From Astragalus membranaceus (taxonomy: Eukaryota; Streptophyta; Magnoliopsida; Fabales; Fabaceae), in contig CM076847.1 in the NCBI GenBank assembly GCA_039519185.1, positions 81,629,100 through 81,693,099 of the forward strand: a stretch of DNA of 64,000 nt, written 5' to 3'. Below the pieces are notes generated by a model, which had not been told where the DNA came from, did not search any database, and was given only the letters and a program-made list of their open reading frames with translations. The position numbers were made by a program, and so were the translations under genes. This document shows, piece after piece, positions 31,767 to 42,146 of this stretch. Numbering within the stretch: the stretch's first letter is position 1; every line of letters starts with the position of its first letter.

Positions 31767-34568
31767 CTAATTCACATTGCTGAGTGACATCATCCCAAGC
31801 ATTGTTCTCAGTTCTTCGAATCTTCCCTTTTGCAATGGCTTGGTCATTGCATCAGCTACTTGAAGTTCCGAACAGCAATATTCCAGATTCAGCTTCTCAT
31901 TGTTTACTTGATCGCGCAGGAAGTGATATCTGGTTTCTATGTGCTTCGACCTACCATGTGCGACAGGATTCTTGGCGAGATCTATCGCAGACTTGTTGTC
32001 GATTAACAACTTCATTGCTTCGACCCTGTGCACTCCAATTTCGACCAATAGCATGCTCAGCCATGATGCTTGACATGCTGCAAAGGAAGCAGCCACATAC
32101 TCTGCTTCACAAGAGGATAACGCAACTATACTTTGCTTCTTCGAGCACCAAGAGATGGGTGTCGATCCATGCATGAAGACATACCCACTTGTGCTCTTTC
32201 GATCACTCTTGTCTCCACTCCAGTCGGAGTCTGTGTAGCCAAACACTTCAGCATTATTCTTCGACTCTGACTTGCTAGGGAATAGAATACCATAACTTTG
32301 TGTTCCCTTTATATACCTTAGTACTCTTTTCGCAGCTACTAGATGAGAGCTTTTCGGCTTCTCCATGAATCTGCTGATCATTCCGACACTAAACATAATG
32401 TCAGGTCGAGTGTTGCACAAGTACCTCAGGGAGCCCACAATCTGTTTAAAGAGGGTGGCATCTACTTCAATCCCTTCATCATCTTTCGACAGCTTGCTGC
32501 TTGTGTCTGCTGGTGTCGAAACCTCCTTACAGTTAATCATGTCGAATCTCTTCAGGATATCAGCTGCATACTTCGACTGATGCAGAAATATTCCCTTCTT
32601 CGACTGTGAATTCCATTCCTAGGAAATATGATAGATGTCCTAGATCACTCATTTCAAACTCCGACATCATCACTTTCTTAATGGCTTCGACTTCGACTTC
32701 ATTGCTGCCAGTTACTAGTAGATCATCTACATACAGGCATAACAACAACTGAGTCGAAGTTCCATTATTCTTCACATATACTCCATGTTCATTGGTGCAT
32801 CTTATAAACTTCTGAGCCAAGAGAAATCCAACAATTCTCTTGTTCCACGCTCTTGGGGCTTGCTTGAGTCCATATAGGGCTTTCTCAAGCTTAAAAACCA
32901 TGTCTTCTTGACCCTTCGACTCAAAACTAGGTGGTTGACAAACATAGACTTCCTCCTCCAGAGGTCCATTAAGAAATGCTGACTTTACATCTAGTTGATG
33001 TAGGGGCCAGCCTCTATGACTTGCCAATGCTACTACCAATCTTATGGTTTCGATCCTGGCTACTGGGGCAACGACCTCATTGAAATCCAAACCAGGCTTC
33101 TGCAGGAAACCTTTGGCTACTAGCCTGGCCTTGTACTTGGCCACTTCTCCATTGGGCTTGAGTTTGGTCTTGTAGACCCATTTCACGCCTATAGCTTTCT
33201 TTTGCCTTGGAAGTTCGACTAGCTTCCAAGTGCCATTCTTTTCGATTGACTTCAGCTCATCAATCATTGCTTCCTTCCACTGCTTGTGACTAAGAGCTTC
33301 TTCCAGGCTCACTGGTTCTGCTTCAGCCATTAATGCAAAGTGTGTCAGGTCTCCCTCTGCTGTAATAGCAGAATCTGGGTAAGTGTCGAATCCTTCTAGT
33401 CTTACTGATCTCTGCCTTTCCCTTTGCGACCTTCTTAAAGGTTCGACAACAATGGGTTCTTCTGGCTCTTCAGTTTCGACCTCTTCATTCTGATCATCTC
33501 GATCAGAGACTTCGTCGAAGTCCATTATTGTAGGTTTCCCACAGCCTTCTTCCCAGTTCCAATGTTTCGACTCATCTACTACGACATCTCTGCTTTTCAC
33601 TATTTTCTTCTGCACAGGATCATACAGTTTGTATGCTCCTGTCGAATGATAGCCAACAAGAATCATTTGTTGAGCTCTATCATCCAGCTTGCTTCTTAGT
33701 TGCTCAGGGACGTGTCTATAGCATAATGAGCCAATTATTCTGAGATGCTTGACACTTGGCTTTCTCCCTAGCCAAGCTTCTTCAGGTGTCTTCCCAATCA
33801 ATCTCTTTGTGGGGCATTTGTTCAGATTGTATACTGCTGTGGCTACAAGTTCTCCCAATAAACTATGAGGTAGTTTCTTCTCCTTCAACATGCTTCTTAC
33901 CATGTTGAGGATGGTCCTGTTTTTCCTCTTAGCAGTACCATTATGCTGAGGCGTGTAAGGTGCAGTGACTTCATGCACAATTCCTTCTTTCTCACAGAAT
34001 TCGACAAATCCATGAGAATTGTACTCACCACCTCCATCGCTTCTAAGGGTTTTGATTGCACATGCACTCTGCTTTTCATTCATTACCTTAAACTTCTTGA
34101 ATATTTCTAGTACTTCACTCTTCCTTTTGATCAAATACACCCAGGACATTCTAGTGTATTCGTCAATGAAGGTGACAAAGTACTTATTCCCTCCTAAGGA
34201 ACATACTTCGAAAGGACCACAGACATCAGAAATATCACCTCTAGCTTCTTCACTGCTCTGCTAGGTACTTCTGATTTAAACGAGTTTCTTGGTTGCTTCG
34301 ACTTGCAACAACTCTCGCAAACTTCGACAGGTACTTTTACTGCAGGCAACCCATGAACCATCTTCTTTTCATGTAGTTGACTCAAGCTCTTGAAGTTGAG
34401 GTGGCCTAATCTCCTGTGCCATCTCCAGTGCTCCTCCTCGACAGTGGTCTGGAGACAATGTTCTTCGACTACTTGCAGCTTGATCTTGAAGGTTCTGTTA
34501 CTCTGCATCGACACCTTCAAAATAATTTTCATGGTCGAATCGAACAAGCTGAGACTGTTATCACCCAT
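31767..34568 (-). pseudogene. Copia copy A pol: integrase, RT and RNase H, broken
   Basis: In order: the GAG-pre-integrase zinc region (RRLGHLNFKSLSQLHEKK, CESCCKSKQ); the integrase core (TLRSDGGGEYNSHGFVEFCE, PYTPQHNGT); a proline/acid linker; RT with KARLVAKGFLQKPGLDFNEV, the catalytic YVDDLLVTGSNE and a SYFLGMEF motif; and RNase H with YTDSDWSGDKSDRKSTSGYV and SSCEAEYVAASFAACQA, ending at NVN. A frame break separates RT (ends 32560) from the RNase H frame (starts 32540), and another lies near 34194. It cannot make a full polyprotein. Confidence 0.88.
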
Positions 34569-34582
34569 TTCGACCGTGAAGT

Positions 34583-34647
34583 ATTTCGACTAGGTTTCTA
34601 ACTACACTTGTAATAATAGTAGGTGTAGTTAGAAACCTAGTCGAAAT
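34583..34647. repeat. Perfect 25-nt palindrome joining the two copia copies
   Basis: The left arm 34583-34607 is the exact reverse complement of the right arm 34623-34647 (GTGTAGTTAGAAACCTAGTC plus GAAAT). A single-copy 15-nt loop, TTGTAATAATAGTAG, separates them. The right arm is part of the copy B LTR and the left arm is the truncated copy A LTR. Confidence 0.95.
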
Positions 34648-34855
34648 GGGCCAGTCGAATGGGCTAGTCGAAATTATGGACCTGGGCCTGTTTCATTGTA
34701 TATATATACAGACGTCAGTAGCATGTAAATTGTACCCTACTTTTATGAAATTCAGTGCAGCTTTTACTATTCATATTATATTGCCCTAATCATTCCTCTT
34801 GTCCCTTAGCGCTGCCACTTCCTTTTCTTCTCCCTTTCACGTGTTTATCCCAACA
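34609..34855 (+). repeat. 5' LTR of copia copy B (5' end missing)
   Basis: Begins at TGTAATAATAG and ends CCAACA. It matches all but the first 30 bp or so of 46110-46387. Confidence 0.85.
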
Positions 34856-34904
34856 AACTGGTATCAAGAGCTTGTTAGATCCTTACAAAAATTTATCAAG
34901 ATTC

Positions 34905-37210
34905 ATGGCAGCGCGAGACAACTCTGGTGGAGGTATTCCGGGGAACCTCCCAATCTTCGACGGAAAGGATTATGAACGATGGTGTGCGCAGATGAAGGCG
35001 CTGTTTCGATATCAAGATGTACTTGATGTCGTGAATGATGGTGTTCCACCCTTGGCAGCAAACGCCACTGAAGTGGTGAGGAACAACCACCATTCGCTGA
35101 GGAAGAAAGATGGAAAATGGCTGTTTTTGATTCACCAATGCGTTGATTCCAATGTCTTGAACCTGATCATCGACAGTGAGTCAGCAAAGGCAGCTTGGGA
35201 CATCCTCAAGAACTCGTATGGAGGAGCAGATAGACTGAAGAAGATACGCCTTCAATCGCTCAGGAAACAGTACGAGGCCTTGAAGATAACAGATGGAAAA
35301 TCGATTGGAGAATTCATTACGAGGTTAGTAGCATTAACTAATCAAATGAAAGGTAATGGTGAAACTGTGCTTGAAGTAAATAAAGTCGAAAAGGTGCTCA
35401 GATCCTTAACCCTGGAATTCGACTATGTTGTCACTGCTATCGAAGAATCCAAGGACCTAGATACGTTGAAGTTAGATGAACTTCAGGGTTCCTTAGAGGC
35501 GCATGAATTGAGAATAAGGCAGAGAAGTTCAGAGAAAGAAACTGAACAAGCCTTGCTTACATACTCCTCTAAGAGAAATTGGAAGGCAGGCAACAAGGAG
35601 AAGGGTAGAGAAAAGGGATCAAGCAGTAAGAAGAAAGAACAAGGATCTTTCGACAAGAAGAAGGGAGACCTGTCGAAAGTTCAGTGTTATAACTGTCAGC
35701 AATTTGGGCATTATAGGGACAAGTGTCAAAACAAGAAAGTTCCTAGGGATAAAGATGCAGAAGCCAAGTTTGCTAATGATGGTGACTCAGACTCTGACTC
35801 AGAGGAGTTAATGCTGATGGCTGTCGAAGATGAGATTCGACTCGATGAAGGAATTGCTGAAAGTAGCGAGCAAAATAGTGGGAACACTTGTATAGGTGGA
35901 TTCACTTGTGATGCTCAAAATACTTGTGCAATGTGTGTGTGGCAGGGCAGTGGAAACACTGGTGATGCCTCCAACATTGCCAGCAATGATGATGAAGAAT
36001 TGTCATTCATGACAGCTACTGACCCTGAATTACTGTTGTTGAAGGCTGATACAAATTCGACTGAAGAGAAGTCAGTCGAATGGTATCTCGACACAGGATG
36101 TTCAAATCACATGTGTTGTCACAAGGAGTGGTTTGTCGAACTGGAGCAGATAAGCAAAAAGATAAGGTTTGCAGATAACAGTAGAGTTACTGCTGAAGGA
36201 GTAGGTACCATAAAGTTCCTGTCGAAAGATGGTAAGTGGTGCTACATCCAAGGGGTATTTTATGTACCAGATATGAGGAGCAATCTGCTAAGTATTGGGC
36301 AGATGATTGAGAAAAACTTCACCGTCGAAATGGGTGATAACAGTCTCAGCTTGTTCGATTCGACCAAGAAGATGATTTTGAAGGTGTCGATGCAGAGTAA
36401 CAACCTTCAAGATCAAGCTGCAAGTAGTCGAAGAACATTGTCTCCAGACCACTGTCGAGGAGGAGCACTGGAGATGGCACAGGAGATTAGGCCACCTCAA
36501 CTTCAAGAGCTTGAGTCAACTACATGAAAAGAAGATGGTTCATGGGTTGCCTGCAGTAAAAGTACCTGTCGAAGTTTGCGAGAGTTGTTGCAAGTCGAAG
36601 CAACCAAGAAACTCGTTTAAATCAGAAGTACCTAGCAGAGCAGTGAAGAAGCTAGAGGTGATATTTTCTGATGTCTGTCGTCCTTTCGAAGTATGTTCCT
36701 TAGGAGGGAATAAGTACTTTGTCACCTTCATTGACGAATACACTAGAATGTCCCGGGTGTATTTGATCAAAAGGAAGAGTGAAGTACTAGAAATATTCAA
36801 GAAGTTTAAGGTAATGATTGAAAAGCAGAGTGAATGTGCAATCAAAACCCTTAGAAGCGATGGAGGTGGTGAGTACAATTCTCATGGATTTGTCGAATTC
36901 TGTGAGAAAGAAGGAATTGTGCATGAAGTCACTGCACCTTACACGCCTCAGCATAATGGTACTGGAAAAATAGGACCATCCTCAACATGGTAAGAAGCAT
37001 GTTGAAGGAGAAGAAACTACCTCATAGTTTATGGGGAGAACTTGTAGCCACAGCAGTATACATCTGAACAAATTCCCCACAAAGAGATTGATTGGGAAGA
37101 CACCTGAAGAAGCTTGGCTAGGAAGAAAGCCAAGTGTCAAGCATCTCAGAATAATTGGCTCATTATGCTATAGACATGTACTTGAGCAACTAAGAAGCAA
37201 GCTGGATGAT
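34905..37210 (+). pseudogene. Copia copy B gag, protease and integrase part
   Basis: Starts MAARDNSGGGIPGNLP. The gag capsid region (FDGKDYERWCAQMKALFRYQ) is followed by the zinc knuckle CYNCQQFGHYRDKC near residue 260 and the aspartic protease WYLDTGCSNHMC near residue 393. The frame shifts around 36400, where two bases are missing relative to copy A, and continues as 36511-36993 with the integrase zinc region and core (TLRSDGGGEYNSHGFVEFCE). A second small deletion near 36965 shifts it again before 37031-37210 (KTPEEAWLGRKPSVKHLRII). The Tekay element then interrupts codon-level sequence at KLDD. Inactive. Confidence 0.88.
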
Positions 37211-39247
37211 TGTAACATCCTCAAAATTATTAATCGAATTAATTGGATGTTAACCCAATTGAATTAATTTGGTGCTTAATTGGTAAAATTATTGAGTGCT
37301 AAAATTAATTATTGGCTGTCACAGGATCGTTGACCGAATAATACAGATCAAGGAAGTTTTGGAATCGAAATAAGGAATTAAGATCAATACGGTAATTGGA
37401 CCACGCTACCACTTATTTATTAATTAAATAAGTATGTGTGTGTGTGTTAAATGAAAGAATAAAAGAAAGAAAGGAAAAAGAAAAGAGAAAGGAAGCGCTG
37501 GAAACAGAGAAGAGAAGGGAAAGAAGAGAAAGAAGAGAAAGGAAAGAAGAGAAAGAAGAAGAAGGAAGAAGAGATTGTGGGAGCATCACTCATCCCCAAG
37601 GTCCCAAATTCCATCACCATCTTCATCTCATCCTTCTCATCAAAACCCATATCTTTGGTAAGCCTCTCCTCCATTTTTCCCCCTTCCTTTTTGATTTCGA
37701 AAATTAAGGGTTTTGTGGAGAAATTTGTTGAAATCAAGGATTAATAGGTTGTGATGGTGATTGGGTTATGCTCAGGAACGAAGTTAGGAGCGGTTCGGTG
37801 TTGTTTGGGTTCGATTCGGTGATTTCGACGTCTCGGCAAATTCGGTTCGATATCGGCTCTCGCTTCAAGGGTGAGTTTTACTCACGCTTAGGATGTTTTT
37901 GTGTCTCGTTAGTTTTTACGTTAATTGATTTCGAGAGATTTTGGAACGACAACCATTATTTGGAAAATATGTCGTTTTTGATAAAAACCGTTTTGATTGA
38001 GACATTGATTGATTTGAATGATTGTGTGATATTGGTTGAATCTGTTTTTCTGTTTGTTTAATCTGTTTTCGATCGGAACAAAAATCGGAATTGAACGGAA
38101 TCGCGGTTTTCGCGCGAAATCGCCAAAATCTGCCTTAACAGACCCCCTTTCTGCCTGTTCGCGCGGAACTTGCACTCCAGGCGCAACTTCAGCGCAGATT
38201 GACAGAACTTTCTGCCAGTTCGCGCGGAACTTGCGCTCCAGGCGCGACTCCAGCGCAGATTGGCAGAATTTCAGCAACCAAACACTGTTTTTCGTTTCGC
38301 GATAACTTTTGATCCGGGAACCCGATTGAGGTGTTCTAAGATGCGTTTTAAAGCTTATTCAGAGGCCTAACTGAATATTCTATTTTTAAGGCAAAGTGAA
38401 CTGTTTTTGATACTGAAAATTGTGTCGAAAAGTGGTCAAATAGAGTGCGAGTGTGAACTTGGATTTTATAAAACTTGGAATTAAAGTGTTTCACTGATTG
38501 TCTGATTTGATGGACCGTGAGTTCATATGATTGTAGATATATATATTATATCGAGTTTGGGTGACGACCCATGTTGACATACTAGGCGGGGCAGTCATGA
38601 TCCCTTATCCTAGGCCCTGTGCCATTAGGGAAAGTACTATTGGTAAGGGGGTTCACCGGGTTTCAGCGTTCGCGCAGGCGGTGTTATGTTAAAGTTTGTT
38701 GTGCGATATACCGGGGTTAGCGTTCGCGCAGTCGGTGTCGTACTGTATTATAACACGTTCACCGGGTTTTAGCGTTCGCGCAGGCGGTGTCGTGTAAGTT
38801 AAAAGGAATTCTTAATTAAACCGAGAGCGTAGTTAGGGGTCTCGGTAGAACTCACTGAGATTGTATCTCACTGTTTAATTGTTGTTGTTTTACAGATAAA
38901 CAGGGACAGAAGAAACCTCAGAGGCACGAGTAGGTGGCCCCGGGAGGAGAATAATGACTTAGCTTTATGTTCAAGTTTATTTTCCTTCTGTTGCCTATGT
39001 ATTACAACACTATGGCATTAGTGTTTTGTTTATCCTTTTCCGCTTTCTTGTATGACTCTGATTACCGCAGTTGCTGACAGTTATGGTCTGAGTACCGTAT
39101 GATCTTATTTGTGTATAAGATGGTTATGTCGTATTTCAGCAAAATATTATAATGGTATTCAGTGTCTAAACAGGAAATTTTTATCTCTGATGTTTATATT
39201 TGGTACGCTTTGGTATTTTTACAAGTTAAATATACCGGGGTGTTACA
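37211..39247 (+). repeat. 5' LTR of the Tekay element
   Basis: 2037 bp. It contains a duplicated 68-bp GC-rich block around 38150-38275 (CAGTTCGCGCGGAACTTGC words) and three copies of a GGGTTT(C/T)AGCGTTCGCGCAG phrase at 38650-38790. Confidence 0.95.
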
Positions 39248-39249
39248 GT

Positions 39250-39261
39250 TGGTATCAGAGC
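39250..39261 (+). other. Primer-binding site (tRNA-iMet type)
   Basis: TGGTATCAGAGC two bases after the 5' LTR, complementary to the 3' end of initiator methionine tRNA as is usual in this lineage. Confidence 0.85.
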
Positions 39262-39381
39262 AGTTCGACCTAGTCGGACTTAGCTTTTAGGGTCTTTACT
39301 TTCTCCAGTCGTGATTTTCTTAGTATGCTATTAGACATTGAGCTTGATCAACTTAATACTTTGTGCATATTTCGCAGAATC

Positions 39382-39498
39382 ATGGCCAGAAGAGGTAGAG
39401 GCGTTCCTCCTCCTGTTGATCCAAACTTTGAATGGATGCAGAATATCATTGAGAATCCTCCGCGAAGTCAAGTTGCTCAGACTCTTAAGACACCCTGA
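39382..39498 (+). pseudogene. gag stub of the Tekay element
   Basis: ATG at 39382 gives MARRGRGVPPPVDPNFEWMQ then NIIENPP, the typical Tekay gag start. The frame crosses into kinase-derived DNA and stops at TGA 39496, so the product would be 38 residues. The kinase reading is in a different frame, so no gag-kinase fusion is made from this ATG. Confidence 0.8.
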
Positions 39499-40024
39499 TA
39501 TTGTTGAGATTAAGAGGATCATGTTGCCACCTTCAAAAAGGGAATTTAAAGATATTTATGTAGTTTTTGAACTCATGGAGTCTGATCTCCATCAAGTCAT
39601 CAAAGCTAATGATGACTTGACCCGGGAACACCAACAGTTTTTTCTTTATCAGATGTTACGCGCATTGAAGTTTATGCATACAGCAAATGTATATCATAGA
39701 GACCTTAAACCTAAGAATATATTGGCAAATGCAAACTGTAAACTCAAAGTCTGTGATTTTGGACTTGCAAGAGTTTCATTCAATGATGCCCCAACAACAA
39801 CTTTTTGGACGGATTATGTTGCTACAAGATGGTATAGAGCACCTGAATTATGCGGGTCTTTCTTTTCTAAGTATACACCAGCAATTGATATATGGAGCAT
39901 TGGATGCATTTTTGCCGAGGTGTTAACAGGAAAGCCGTTGTTTCCCGGTAAAAGTGTTGTGCATCAATTAGATTTGATTACCGATCTTCTCGGGACACCA
40001 TCACCCGAAACTGTTGCAGGAGTT
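39455..40024 (+). pseudogene. Captured, intronless MAP-kinase fragment (TDY subgroup) inside the retrotransposon
   Basis: The frame reads ILREVKLLRLLRHPDIVEIK, then DIYVVFELMESDLHQVIKAN, YHRDLKPKNILANANCKLKV (subdomain VIb) and CDFGLARV (DFG). The activation segment is TDYVATRWYRAPELCGSFFS, followed by AIDIWSIGCIFAEVLTGKPL and HQLDLITDLLGTPSPETVAG. These are hallmarks of plant group D (TDY) MAPKs. About 185 residues of the core are uninterrupted, although host genes of this group carry introns here, so the source was a spliced mRNA. The glycine loop, catalytic Lys and the C-lobe end are missing, so it cannot be an active kinase. Left junction: gag GAGAAT/ATCCTC. Right junction: kinase GAGTT into RT SFLGLAGYYRRF. 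Both show short microhomology. Confidence 0.93.
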
Positions 40025-42096
40025 TCTTGGGTCTAGCCGGTTACTACAGAAGGTTTATCCAAGGTTTTTCACAATTGGTTCTCCCACTTACTCGGTTGAC
40101 TCGCAAGGCCCAACCGTTTATATGGAATGCCGATTGTGAGGAATGCTTTCAAGAGTTGAAGGTTAGGTTGACTTCTGCTCCAATCCTAATTCTTCCAGAT
40201 CCGTCTTTGGATTTTCAAATTTACAGCGATGCTTCTGGGAAGGGTTTGGGATGTGTTCTCATGCAGAACCAACAAGTTGTAGCTTATGCCTCCAGACAGT
40301 TGAAGACTCATGAAGAGAATTATCCGACTCATGATCTAGAGTTGGCAGCTATTGTGTACGCACTGAAGATTTGGAGACATTACCTATATGGGTCTCGTTT
40401 CGAAGTCTTTAGTGATCATAAAAGTTTGAAATATTTATTTGACCAGAAGGAGTTGAATAACAGGCAGAGAAGGTGGGTGGAATTTCTGAAGGATTATGAC
40501 TTCGAGTTGAAGTATCATCCGGGAAAAGCTAATGTTGTAGCTGATGCACTAAGTAGGAAATCCATCCACATAGCAGAATTTATGATGCATGAGATGAAAT
40601 TGTTGGAGTCCTTTAGGGACTTAAATATGAAAGCAAGATCAAGGAAAAGCCGGTTACTGTTGAGCCATATGAGGATCTCAAGTTCATTAAGGGATTCTAT
40701 TCGCTTAGCACAGGAAATTGATGTGAAGCTACAATCGCAGAAATTGTTGCCAGATTTTACTGAAGATAGTGATGGAGTGATTTGTTTCAACGGTAGGATC
40801 TGTGTGCCCGATAATGAAGATATTAAAAAGCAAGTGCTAGAGGAAGCACACAGAAGTTTATTTTCTGTACATCCTGGATCCACCAAGATGTATAGAGATT
40901 TAAAGCAGATGTATTGGTGGCAAGGAATGAAGTTAGAGATTGCGGAATTTGTATCAAAGTGCTTAACTTGCCAAAGAGTTAAGATAGAACATCAGAAGCC
41001 TGCTGGTCTGCTACGGCCACTAGATGTGCCAGTGTGGAAGTGGGAAGACATTTCCATGGATTTTGTAATGGCATTGCCAAGGTCTCAAGCCGGTAACGAC
41101 TCCATTTGGGTAGTTGTGGATCAGTTAACTAAATCAGCTCATTTTATTCCAGTTCGTTCTAGCAGTAAAGTATCCAAGTTAGCTGAGGTGTATTTGAAGA
41201 ACATAGTAAGGTTACATGGGGTTCCTACCAGTATAGTGTCTGATCGAGATCCGAAATTCACTTCTCGATTTTGGAAAGCTCTAAATGAAGCATTGGGAAC
41301 TAAAGTACTTTTAAGTACCGCATATCACCCGCAGACAGATGGGCAGACCGAGAGAACTATCCAGACATTAGAGGATATGCTTAGGGCTTCGGTACTTGAT
41401 AACGGAAAGAAATGGGAGGATCATCTTCCACTGGTTGAATTCTCATATAACAACAGTTATCATTCCAGTATCGGAATGGCGCCTTTTGAGGCCTTGTATG
41501 GTAGGAAATGCAGGACTCCATTGTGTTGGTGGAAAGTAGGTGAGAACCGATTGTTAGGGCCTGAGATGATTCATGACACTACTGAGAAGATCAGGTTAAT
41601 CAGAGAAAGAATAAAAGCTGCCCAGAGCAGGCAAAAGAGCTATGCTGATAAAAGAAGAAGGCCGTTAGAATTTGAGTCGGGCGATCATGTGTTTTTGAGA
41701 TTATCACCAACAATTGGCACAGGTAGGGCATTACGGGTGAAGAAACTCAGTCCTCGGTATATTGGACCTTTCCAGATTATTGAGCGAGTTGGGCCTCTTG
41801 CATACCGGATTGCCTTGCCTCCACCATTGTCGAATCTACATGATGTATTCCATGTGTCTCAGTTGCGGAAGTACATTCCCGATCCAAGTCAACCGTTAGA
41901 TTTTGAAACGATTGACCTCCGACCGGACTTATCTTTCCAACCTAGTCCGAATTACATCATGGAACGTGGCGAGAGGACGCTACGGACAAAGTCAATTCCC
42001 ATTGTCAAGGTGGTTTGGGATGGTTTCTCCACCGAGGAAGCTACTTGGGAGTTGGAGGACGATATGCGGACTCGGTATCCGTATTTGTTCTCTTGA
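40024..42096 (+). CDS. Tekay pol remainder: RT end, RNase H, integrase, chromodomain
   Basis: One uninterrupted frame of about 689 residues. It starts inside RT (LGLAGYYRRFIQGFSQLVLP). RNase H has FQIYSDASGKGLGCVLMQN near residue 68 and ends YHPGKANVVADALSRK. The integrase zinc finger is around HPGSTKMYRDLKQMYWW and CLTCQRVK. The integrase core shows DFVMALPRS (Asp), VSDRDPKFTSRFWKAL (Asp) and TDGQTERTIQTLEDML (Glu). The C-terminal region has GPLAYRIALPPPLSNLHDVF and a chromodomain, VKVVWDGFSTEEATWELEDD. Although intact from here on, it has no start, protease or RT palm, so it could act only through a helper element. The intact frame agrees with a recent insertion. Confidence 0.93.
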   Translation, partial: FLGLAGYYRRFIQGFSQLVLPLTRLTRKAQPFIWNADCEECFQELKVRLTSAPILILPDPSLDFQIYSDASGKGLGCVLMQNQQVVAYASRQLKTHEENYPTHDLELAAIVYALKIWRHYLYGSRFEVFSDHKSLKYLFDQKELNNRQRRWVEFLKDYDFELKYHPGKANVVADALSRKSIHIAEFMMHEMKLLESFRDLNMKARSRKSRLLLSHMRISSSLRDSIRLAQEIDVKLQSQKLLPDFTEDSDGVICFNGRICVPDNEDIKKQVLEEAHRSLFSVHPGSTKMYRDLKQMYWWQGMKLEIAEFVSKCLTCQRVKIEHQKPAGLLRPLDVPVWKWEDISMDFVMALPRSQAGNDSIWVVVDQLTKSAHFIPVRSSSKVSKLAEVYLKNIVRLHGVPTSIVSDRDPKFTSRFWKALNEALGTKVLLSTAYHPQTDGQTERTIQTLEDMLRASVLDNGKKWEDHLPLVEFSYNNSYHSSIGMAPFEALYGRKCRTPLCWWKVGENRLLGPEMIHDTTEKIRLIRERIKAAQSRQKSYADKRRRPLEFESGDHVFLRLSPTIGTGRALRVKKLSPRYIGPFQIIERVGPLAYRIALPPPLSNLHDVFHVSQLRKYIPDPSQPLDFETIDLRPDLSFQPSPNYIMERGERTLRTKSIPIVKVVWDGFSTEEATWELEDDMRTRYPYLFS

Positions 42097-42146
42097 GGTA
42101 TGTTGTGTTTAATTTTGAGGACAAAATTCTTTCAAGATGGGGAGAA

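Larger units (their letters stand above)
31482..34607 (-). mobile_element. Ty1/copia (Tork-type) copy A, 5'-truncated, minus strand
   Basis: It has a 3' LTR (31482-31759 in plus coordinates) and pol, but no gag or protease. On the minus strand a fragment of LTR (starting GTGTAGTTAG at 34607) jumps directly into pol at ACTTCACGGTCGAAATG (about 34580), so about 1.4 kb or more of 5' internal DNA is missing. The sequence is nearly identical to copy B over the shared part. Confidence 0.88.

Noticed and set aside
37438..38305. Paired ORFs repeated identically at 42374-43241
   Set aside because: Both sets lie in the two identical Tekay LTRs and show no family character.
39338..40036. Annotating the MAPK segment as a functional host kinase gene
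   Set aside because: It lies between the LTRs of a retrotransposon, lacks the glycine loop, catalytic Lys and C-terminal lobe, and has no own promoter or natural start.
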